A stretch of DNA of 64,000 nucleotides. Source: Parapristionchus giblindavisi. Lineage: Eukaryota; Nematoda; Chromadorea; Rhabditida; Diplogasteridae. Below are positions 41,522 to 53,500 of the stretch, in pieces. The DNA lies in contig CALSFV010000204.1 of assembly GCA_943737045.1 (NCBI GenBank), positions 1,901,501-1,965,500 of the forward strand, in the 5' to 3' direction. Under the pieces are notes generated by a model. The model did not search any database and was not told the DNA's origin. It was given only the letters and a program-made list of their open reading frames with translations. A program made the position numbers and the translations under genes. Position 1 is the first letter of the stretch. Every line of letters begins with the position of its first letter.

Positions 41522-44500
41522 ATGTCAGCAACAGTTGGCGCGCAAACAATTCTAAATCAATCAATATCAATCGTACTAATTACCGTATACTTTTTAAAGG
41601 CGCGTTTCGCGTAAAATTTTCATTTTTTTAAACAAAATAATAATATTAAATGTATAAATATTTATATAAAGTATATTAATTATTTAAATATATTTAGATC
41701 GACCCAATCGTTCTTCTGGATTATTCGCTCGGCATTCAGTGCACTCCATCCGTCTCTGATTGCGAATGTCAGACTGATGCGGCTGAGAGCAGCGATGAGG
41801 GCATACAGGTAATCAATAATTCCGATTACAGTATTTAATAAAGTTGTTTTAAGACCTGGCCATCGACTGAAGATATCTCTACACAGATGGATGAGACCGA
41901 TCGAATTCGGTTTGAGATCAGAAATGAAACCAGTACCGGTGTCCAAGCCCAGCCCAGGTAAAATTCAATCGATAATCAACATACATACATACATACGTAC
42001 ATGCATATTTATCCTATCAGCACATTAAATGCAGAGGGGGTCACTGTATTGCTTGTTGATTATCAATAAAAAAGTAATCAACAAGCAATACAGTGACTTG
42101 AGGATGTTATCAGATTGTCATTACTTCCTGATCCCTAGTTGACAATAATGTCACATTCCTCCTAAAATACTCTACAGTATCCCTTAAAATATACAGTAAC
42201 CCATTTCCCAATCGATATTCTCCACCATTTCCAGTATGTGCACAACGGGCATCCAGCCCGAGATGTCGTCGATCTATCAAGTGGGAGAGGAGGAGGATGA
42301 CATATCCTACGTAGATGTCGATGACGATGAGGGAGTAGATGAGGAACAGGACGAGATTGAAGAGGTCAGAGATCAAAGATCAAAGACCAAGGTCTAAAGA
42401 TCAAAGATCAACTTTACAGGTGGAAGAATGGGTTACGGACGAGGAAGATCTGGAGCAGCAGATCCGAGCCAGAGTCGAGCAACTCCATTCGAGAGAGAAC
42501 ACGACTGATGAGGTTACTGTATCTCAACAATGATTATTGATATCTAATCATTACTGTAGACCCACAACAGTAATCATTACCGTAATCGCGTAGTATCCTA
42601 TAATTACCGTAATCCTACGATATTGAATTATTCCCGTGATCCTACGTTACTAAAAATTACCGTAATCTACTTTTAGCAACGAGAAAAATTAGTGAGAAAG
42701 CACATCGCCTTGTTCGAGAAGCAATTCGGACGCACGACAGAGGAGAAGAAGAAGAAGACCGAGGTAGGGTAGTCTATCGATCGATAATCGTAATCGATTT
42801 CTCGATTCATAAATGTGTGTTTGAAACAAATAATATGGGAATAATATTTCAGATCGAAGTTGAGGTGGGAAAAGCAAAGAAGCTTCGAGCCATGTTTGAG
42901 AGGTACTCTTATTGCTAGAAAATATTGATTGGTTTTTCCAAAATATTGTTTGATTTCATATTATTCCAGAACGGCCTCAACCAGTTCTGCAGTATCCCAT
43001 CAATCTCCTTCCACATCCATCACCGATAAATCAGATAAAATCGATAAATCAGATAAAATCCATAACTCACATAAAATCGATGAAGATAACGATAGAGAAG
43101 GAAGCAATGCGGAGGAAAAATACGAAGAAAAGACAAGGTAAACAAGGAAACCTGCAATTTTTTTTATTAAATTTTAAATAATAATCATTTGTTATTTTAA
43201 AAAATCAATATTTCAGTAGCATGGACCTCTCCGATGGCGTTACAGCAGAACGGCCCGAGGGTATTTCTCGTGATAACTCATTGTCAGACAGGGAAAAGAA
43301 GCGAGTAGTGAAAGGAAATCGGCAAGGTATCGTATCGATTGATAAAAATTCTCCAAATAATCATTGCCTTCGATTTGATTCTCTATAAAATTTTAAATCT
43401 CGTTATCAATTCCCATTTTATTCTGCAATTGTGTGTTTGCATTTTATGGTGAATCAATAATATAATAACTACCGTAACCCTTCCTTTCGTTTCAAGGCGC
43501 TCTCGACTACGAGGAACAGTTGGAGCTAGCGGATACGGACGAGGGATCGTATGACAGTGCGTGCAGACAACACACTGACAGTGACCGGAGTATCGCGAGG
43601 TTACTGTGGTCACAAGGATTCTGTAGAGTATTAGGGATATTACATCACTGATAAGTTACTGTATTCAAAATGGTACTGTAGGGTGGTAGGGATACTGTAG
43701 CACTGATAAGTTACTGTTATCACAAGGATTCTGTAGGATAGTAGAAAAACTCTAACTCTGCTAAGTTACTATAGTCACTTCATCACAAGGTTACGGTAGC
43801 ACATGATTCTAAGCTATGTTACGGTAGTATAATACCTTTCGAAATATGATACTTTTTGATGTTCCAGTTTGGAATGCAATCAATATAGCACACCTATCAA
43901 TCAATAATCCCTCAAGATCCAATCAATTCAGTTCAACTATCAATCAATAATCTCTCGTTACAGTATGACATCAGAACAGTTCCTTATGCACACCGGGAGT
44001 GTACAGCGACGCTCACAGAATGCTGCGAGGTTCGATTTCGAATTTTAATAAATAGTTTTAATGAATAACAATATATAGTTGTTTTTTATTTGCTTCGTTC
44101 ACTTCAATCACTCACGTATTTATTTTCCACCACATATACACATTATGAAACATATCACATATTATAACGTATTAACTATAGTCCGTATAAAATGTACTTG
44201 TACAATTGCCTTGCTACCTACTGCTAAACAGAGAAATAACTATCGACCACTTTTTAGTTCCTTCCTCGCTCTCTCTGATCTACGTACTATCTCACTTTTG
44301 CTCTCTCTCTAAACATAGAAACACATTATGGCCGTGGATGGCTACTCTCGTACCAAATAAACAAGTGTATTTTATACGGTCAATAGATATAAAATTAAAG
44401 TTTACGTTCAATTAATGTATTTATGTTCTAAAATACAGGAATTAAGGTCGTTTTAGTGTGTTGAGTCCCAAATGGAAAACTTTGATGGTCCATAAGGTCA

Positions 44501-47500
44501 CTGTAGAAAGTTACAGTAGTTATACCTCATTGATCTATGGTTACGGTAACCTTCAGAAAGCTTATGGACCCTGAATGTTCCACTTGGGACCAAACACACT
44601 ATGAACATCGACGTCGACGTCGACGCATCAATCTTCTAAGACGACGCCGGCGTCGAGACGACGTTGCGTGCCTTCAACATTAAATCGATAATTGCAGGCG
44701 AGAAGCGGATCGTAAGCGTGCGGAAGAGCGGATGAGGGAGCGAGAGCGGATAGAAGCGGAGAAGAGGAGAAATGAAGAGGATGGAACGACATCATGGGAT
44801 GAAATGGAGACACTTAAAGTTTGTTTGAAAATATTTTATAAACAAACCAATAAAACGCTCTGACCGCTCTCTCACTTTCTATAGTAGCGAGACAGTTTGG
44901 TCAGAGCGGATAGTACTGAAAAATGGATATAAAAAAAGTAAAATACCGTAATTTTCTTAAAGGATATCAAAAAGAAGTTGGTGAAGAAGACACTACTGCA
45001 TAGGAAGAAGAAGAGCTCTGAGGATGGAGAAGGAGGCGACAAGGCTAGGATTTTTTACTTATGAAATTTTAAAATAATAATTTTTACCACATGTGCAGTG
45101 CAGTGTAAATCGTTTTGTCTAATCTATTTTATCCCGATTTCAACACAAATATTACACAAATAAATCAATATTTGATTAGAAAATCAATAATTTCAGAAGA
45201 CAGATAAGAAGAAGAAAACTGTTCTCCGATTCCTGAAGAACGTCTCGCTTCAGGTTGTCGATTGTTTTGTATCGATTTATGTTAGACCATGCTAATTATC
45301 GTTGAAATTCAGTGAAAAACCCTATTTATCGACTTATTTGCAGACCGATTTCGGCGCCAAGGCATCGTCGGAATGTCCGACACAAACTGGCGAGACCAAG
45401 AAGATTTCAAGACGATGTCAGACCAAGTTGACGAGGTTACCGATTCATCTGTTAATTATCGATTTTTAATCAATTATTGATCGATTATCAATTATTGTCT
45501 GTAATAATAAGCAGCGAATTCTTTCAGTCTACCAATATCCGACTAATAATTATCTATTGCTTACCTAAACTGATCGATTAAAATTATCGATTAACCGTAC
45601 ATTACAGTATGGACAAGCCCGCCAAGCCTGCCTCACATCCTATAACAATCGAAAGAAGTATCTCGGTCAATTCACCGCGGACTCCCCAGACCCCGCTCGA
45701 TCCCATCGATTTTATGGCTCTCCATACATCAGGTATGTACAACAACTAGTCAAGACAAACACAATGAATGATAAAGACGAGAGATGAATCTGATCAACAA
45801 CAGATTAAGAGCACTGCTTTCGTGTTATTCTTTTTAAAAGCACATTCAAAAACTCCGCTCTGGCAATGCTCGCTCGCTTTCTTTGTCTACGAGAGACCAG
45901 AGCGGAGGCGTAGCGGCCACGAAGCACAATTAATTAGTACATTAAAGTTCACATTTTGCTTTTTTTTATATCTGATGTGCATGTATACTTATGTACATTA
46001 CGTGCCTACACCGTAACCTCCGCCGTAACGACGGAGACGCGGCGGAGGAGGTTACGGCGTAGACACGTAAGGCAAATTTAACGATGCAATATACATTGCC
46101 ATATGTTCATATTATATATTGAAGGTCTTCGAGAGTTGTCTCCATCATCCGTCCCACCATCTCCTTTATTCCCCGATCGTCCGACATCATTGCATCTGGA
46201 GAAGGTTTGACAATCACCAAACAGAAAGAAGAGGTGTTAATGGCACATCCCGAGCTACTTTCCGCTCTGGCATTAGTCTCTCGTAGACAAAGAAAGTGAG
46301 AGAGAATTGCCAGACCGTAGAGTTTCAAATTAGTTCATTATGTGCCAAAACGCCACGATTGCGTTTTTGTGTCACGAGCTGTTTCCATCATCGTTGTTCC
46401 TTGCAATATTCATATTCAAAAATCTTAATTTTAGGACGAATCAAGTTACCAACCGGAAGCCGTATCTCCCGTAAAGCAACCCTCACATATAGCGAAGAGA
46501 GTGAGACGACGACGAAGGGCCGACGCCACTGCTAGTGAGACCGTACGGTGAGGTCTATTAAGAGACCGGCTCGGTAAGACTCGAGCATGGTCCGGACATT
46601 CGCCAAGACTTTCGATCTGGGCCTCAATACTTTCATCATAGACACATACCGGGGGGAGACCGATGAAAGTTATAGTGAAAATGCCCTTGGGCTCAAACCC
46701 GGCTCACATATGTTTCATAAATTAAAAAATTGAAAAATTCATAACTTTTCAATCGTGATAGCTAGGACATTTATTTCTTTTTATTGGTGAATAACATGTC
46801 ATGCACTGTTGTAAACACTCCTGAACAATAATATCATATCGTTCTGAATATATTTTTTCGTGATTGATTTTCAGATTCTTCTTCTTCTATCCTCGTTGAA
46901 GAGATACTGCAAGAAATGCCATAGTGTATATTGTAGCTCTGACGATTATGTACATGGTGGTCACATTCCCTTGGTCAGCCAGTTTGTCATAAGCCTCGAA
47001 AATTGCAAATGAATGTGAGATATGTGTAAATTGCAAAAATCGAAAATTAAATTTCTTGAAATTCGCAAGAGTGAGAGGTGGCTGTATTATGTCATTTTAC
47101 TCGTAGTGATGCGCGTAAATAGGAATAATATACAAATATACTCGGACTACATTTTTAAAAAATTTAGAAAAATAATTATTTTATTTTTATTTTTCCAACT
47201 CCCACATTCAGTCGACCGTCAAGGCAAGTTGATTCATAGGGCGGATGGTGGCTGATGCATGTCCGTTTGCGAAAACAACTGCCTCGTGAAGAATCGTCGT
47301 TTCGCAGATCTAGAATTTATTTATTAAACTATCAAACTTGAAAATTTATATGTTACTTTGATATAAATCGGTTGGAAGGTAGCGTATTGCATCCAAAGGT
47401 GTACCATTTTAATCAGTAGGAGTAAACGCTACTGGACAACCGTCAACGTCAGGAATCGCGAACTGATTTTTTTTCAGTCGACTCATGATTTTCAACCATG

Positions 47501-50500
47501 ACCCGGGGTTCATGGTTGGAATGGATGAGGTCGAAAAAATCATCATGATCTTAGACCAAATACTATGTGGCATTATATCAACAGTGAGCCATCTTTTATT
47601 TTTATGGATACCATTGTTCGAATTACCGTAATCTAGCTACCGTATCTTATAATAATGTGGTGAGATTCTCGGAAAATTCAGGTGCGTGCATTACTATTAC
47701 GGTAATTCGAGTTATGGTATCCATAAAAATAAAAGTTGGCCCACTATTGATATAATGCCAAATAGTATTTGGTCTGGGATCATCATGAAATTTTCGACCT
47801 TATCCATTCTCAACCATGAACCCGGGGTCATGGTTCAAAATCATGAGTCGACTGAAAAAAATCAGTTCGCGATTCCTGACGGTTACGGTAATGCAGTACA
47901 GTACACTCCTACTGATAACAATGGTACAGCTTTGGTTGTCGTACGCCACCTTCCAACCGATTTATATCAAAGAAACATATAAATTTTCAAGTTTGATAGT
48001 TTAATAAATAAATTCTAGATCTGCGAAACGACGATTCTTCACGAGGCAGTTGTTTTCGCAAACGGACATTCATCAGCGACCATCCGCCCTATGAATCAAC
48101 TTGCCTTGACGGTCGACTGAATGTGGGAGTTGAAAAAATTAAAATTAAATAATTATTTTTCTAAATTTTTTAAAAGTGTAGTCCGAGTCTATTTGTATAT
48201 TTTTCCTATTTACGCGCATCACTACGAGTAAAATGACATAATACAGCTACCTCTCACTCTTGCGAATTTCAAGAAATTTAATTTTCTATTTTTTCAATTT
48301 ACACATATCTCATATTCAGTTGCAATTTTCGAGGCTTATGACAAACTGGCTGACCAAGGGAATATGACCACCATGTACATAATCGTCAGAGCTACAATAT
48401 ACACTATGGCATTTCTTGCAGTATCTCTTCAACGAGGATAGAAGAAGAAGAATCTTAAAATCAATCACGAAAAACATATTCAGAACGATATGATATTATT
48501 GTTCAGGAGTGTTTGCAACAGTGCATGACATGTTATTCACCAATAAAAAGAAATAAAAGTCCTAGCTATCACGATTGAAAAGTTATGAATTTTTCAATTT
48601 TTTAATTTATGAAACATATGTGAGCCGGGTTTGAGCCCAAGGCCATTTTCACTATAACTTTCATCGATCTCCCCCCGGTATGTGTCTATGATGAAAGTAT
48701 TGAGGCCCAGATCGAAGGTCTTGGCGAATGTCCGGCAGGGGGTCATAATGCTCGAGCCTTACCGAGCCGGCCTCTTAAAATATAAGTCAAAATACAGGAT
48801 TTAAAATATAATTTTAGATAGAATAGATTTAGTATGCAAAATATGTTACGCTCTTCATAAGACGAAAAAAAATATAAACAGAGAAAACTACCCACTTTTT
48901 ACACACTTTAACGCCTTTTTATGTTTCGTTTATCTTCTTTTCGCGAGTTTAAACGGAGCGTAACCTCTTTCAATGGTCTCTTCGACGCGCAATGCTTTCT
49001 CGTTGTTAGAGAACAGAGAGATAATGTAGAGCTCTTTGAGAGAGGTTACGCTCCCTTTAAGCAAGTAAGTTTGTAAGTAACAGAGCACCAGTAAATAAAT
49101 ATTCCAACAGAGAATCAATCTCCTCTGCATCATCGATGTCCTCTCTCTTCACACCCGAAACGATCACTCGCGATGATGGCGGTTTCATCGTATCCGAGGT
49201 CAGACTCCGCCCTCTTTACAAGCTCCGCCCTCTTTACAAGCTCCGCCCTCTTTTCAGGCTCCGCCCTCTTTACAAGCTCCGCCCCTTAACGAGCTCCGCC
49301 CTTTCACAACTCCACCCTTTGTTAAACCGCCCCCTTCCCGTCAATTGAATTCCCGTATTAAAAGGCGTTCTCGCTAAGACGGCAAGCAAAGTACACTTCA
49401 GCCAAAAAGTTGGACTCCAAAAGTGATCTTTGATCTTTGATCTCGCGAAAAATAAATTTGAGATTTTCATATCATGTTATATACCATTCGAAATAGCGCA
49501 AAAAAGTTATATTAGAATATGAATTTTAAAAAGTTTTGGTCCAACCCAACGCAAGTAATGCGCGAAAAACCAGATTTTTGGGACATTTTCAATCTTCAAA
49601 AAAATAAATCACCACTTTACAATAATCTCCGGGGAAATTCAATGTCGCTATCTTGTAGGAAATTTAATGTAGAATTTAATAAAAATATTCCGGGAAAAAT
49701 CTATCTAGTCTAAACATCACTTTTAAAGCAAATTTATCGCCCGATCGAGCTTCGATCGAGCCATCAGGTTGGAATCCCACTCAAGGACAAAATCTTTTGC
49801 TGATTTTTTGCGGGCTTACCAAAGCTGCCCGAGGCTTCCTTATGGGAAAATTGGCATTTTAAAGTATTTTTTGTCCATGTTTACCAGTTTTATTGACTTT
49901 ATTACTTCTTGATTTCAATATCTCAGTGAATGTGTCAATGTGGTCAGAGATATGTGAATGAGAAGAGAAAATCGATGAGGTGCAGCGTAAAAGAATGAAG
50001 AAAGTCGTATGATGAGGTTATTAAGTAATAGTGACGACTCTAAAGAATACAATTTGAGCAATTGTAATGAATTTTTGAAAGGTGAAATGACAAGAAAAGA
50101 CGAAGAAGTTGATCTCGGTGAGGAAGAGAAGTTATCTGATAATGACAATAAGGAAAAGACTTTCGAGCCATTCATCGATCGTGGCTACCATTGTTATCAA
50201 TAAGGATGCACGGTATTTTGCTGCCGAATATCGGGAATCGCTAACTGATTTTTTTCAGTCAACCCGGGGATCATGGTTGAAAATTTGCCAAGGTAGAAAA
50301 ATTCATGATGGTCGAAAACCAAATACTATATACCAGTATATCAACAGTGAGCTAACTTTTACTTTTCTGAATACCGTAACCCAAACTACCGTAATCTAGC
50401 CACTCTATCCTATAGTATTTTGTCGAAGTTCATGCGTGCATGATTTTGAATAGTAAAATATATAAATAAAGTATCTTCAACGAGCTGACAAGGGAAGTAT

Positions 50501-53500
50501 GGTGCGCCGGTCCCGGACTTCGGAATGGGACATGACATATACCATTCGATAGGTCTCCAAAATACAAGACTCCCATGTTAAGGATTTTGGCAACGTACCC
50601 CTGGGGGCCGAGTAATTTGCATATTTCTGACTGCCTTTGTTCGCCCTACAATAAGATCCAGTCTCTGTGAGATCGAGAGCAAGCAGTGGTGGCCGGATGG
50701 ATAAGAGGATTGTCTCTATATCTTTTGCTCGCAAGTGCGATTCCCATACAAGTTCAACTTCTTTTGCTATTTTTCCATGTATGAAAATCTTACAAAAATC
50801 ATTTTAAAAATCAATCAATACATATTTTACACTACTATATGAAAATGACTATGAAAATTACAATTTATAATGTAATGGTGATTATAATGATTTTGGCTAT
50901 AATGATGAATATAATTATAGTTATATTGATTATATTGATATGATTATAATTTATGATAGTTTGAAATGAAAATCTAATTCATTATTTTCAATTGTTGTTT
51001 TATAACATTTTTCCCGTACGTGGAGTGGACTGGCGGTCGTTAAAGATAATATTTTCGTAAATACATTGTGAAAGCGATTCATTCTTGATTATAGCGCTCC
51101 TAACGCTCGGTTTACAGTAATATGGATCAATTACGATAATCTTTCTTGGACCAACGGTAAAAATCAATTATCTCAATACGATGAGTCCTCGGTATAGATT
51201 CATATATAACAAGTATCCTTGTGAGGATTTATGCAGCGCTGGATTAGGGTACATATTTTGACGAAATATTTAAAGGAGTATGTTTGAAGGTCAGGTGTGC
51301 CTTGAATAACGGATTGCAAATTTACTTTTACTTTTCCAGTGCGTTAGGAGCGCTATCAAGAATGAATCTATCAAGAATGAATCGCTTTCATAATATATTC
51401 ACGAAAACATTCGCAGGCCTCCATCTTTAACGACCACCAGTCCTCTCCAAGTACGGGAAAATGTTACAAAAAACAACAATTGAAAATAATGAATTCGATT
51501 TTCATTTCAAACTATCATAAATTATAATCATAATCATTATTAAAAATATTGTTGATTGATTTTTAAAATGATTTTTGTAATATTTTCATTCATGGAAAAA
51601 TAGCAAAAGAAGTTGAACTTGTATGGGAATCGAACTTGCGAGCAAAAGATATATAGACAATCCTCTTATCCATCCGGCCACCACTGCTTGCTCTCGATCC
51701 CACAGAGACTGGATCTTATTGTAGGGCGAAAAAAAGACAGTCAGAAATATGCAAATTACTCGGCCCCCAGGGGCACGTTGCCAAAATCCTTAACATGGGA
51801 GTCTTGTATTTTGGAGACCTATCGAATGGTATATGTCCCATTCCGAAGTCCGGGACCGGCGCACCATACTTCCCTTGTGAGCATGAATTTACAAAGAAGC
51901 GAATTTTAAAATGAATCCAAAAATAAAGTCAGTTCATAATACACCACTGCATTCATGATCACTGTTACTAGGATTACTGTAAGCAGAGTACGGTATTCAG
52001 AATCCACCAATACCCAACCTTTAAAATGCGAATTTGGAGTTAACTTCGCAACAATACTACAGTGCGGGACATAATGATATGACACCCCTAAAATTTTGGG
52101 ATTCTGGCCGAATTTTGAATGGAAATCAAAAGAGATATATACCATTTGTATCCGCTCCTTGGATAACTGAGGTAGCCCACGTATGAGGAAATTCAATTTC
52201 CCGGTCAACGAAAAAATAATGATTTTTCGAAATTTTAACAGGACATAATGATATGACACCCTGATTTTTTTCATGAGATATTATTTTTTTCAAACTTCTG
52301 CATAACAGCAATAGATCAACAACGGGATAGTGATCAATCTTATGGTCCTTCCTCGAGATTGGACCGAAGATCCGATTGGGCATGCTTCCATAGAGGGCAG
52401 AAATCACTTGAGGCTCGATGCCGTCCCACTCCTTTTTTATGACATCCATCAACTCGGCAACAGATGTATACTGTTTGTTGTTCTTGTACACACGACTAAC
52501 CAGTAAGCCCCTCATGTTCTACATGGGATTAGCATCGAGGTTGCCTGTAGGGCATGGAAGAATTGGGATATTCTTGACTGTGAACAATGGTTATGATTGG
52601 TGTTTGTGGCGATAGAGGCGCCGTTTTTCTAGGAGATCAGATGGCGGGCACGGCTCTTCCTCATGAACGGAACAAGGGTAGTATGGAGCATCACCCGATA
52701 CTTCCCATAGTCCATCCTGCTGGAGCGGAAGGAGATGGGCGGCATGTCGAATTTTAAAAACGTGACCCAAAACATGACCGAAGTTCCTCCTGCTGAAATA
52801 ACGTGATTCCTTGAGGATCTCATGTCAGAAGCAGTTATAGCCGTCCGGACTATAGGGGTTGATCTTCTTCTCATAGGTGAATGCGATCAGCAACCGATAA
52901 TTTCAATATTTATGTGAAAAAATATCATGTACCGTACTGGGGCGCGTTCTTAAAATTCGACATGCCGCCCATCTCCTTCCGCTCCAGCAGGATGGACTAT
53001 GGGAAGTATCGGGTGATGCTCCATACTACCCTTGTTCCGTTCATGAGGAAGAGCCGTGCCCGCCATCTGATCTCCCAGAAAAACGGCGCCTCTATCGCCA
53101 CAAACACCAATCATAACCATTGTTCACAGTCAAGAATATCCCAATTCTTCCATGCCCTACAGGCAACCTCGATGCTAATCCCATGTAGAACATGAGGGGC
53201 TTACTGGTTAGTCGTGTGTACAAGAACAACAAACAGTATACATCTGTTGCCGAGTTGATGGATGTCATAAAAAAGGAGTGGGACGGCATCGATCCTCAAG
53301 TGATTTCTGCCCTCTATGGAAGCATGCCCAATCGGATCTTCGGTCCAATCTCGAGGAGGGGCCACAACATTGATTACTAACCTGTTGTTGATCTATTGCT
53401 GTTATGCAGAAGTTTGAAAAAAATAATATCTCATGAAAAAAATCAGGGTGTCATATCATTATGTCCTGTTAAAATTTCGAAAAATCATTATTTTTTCGTT

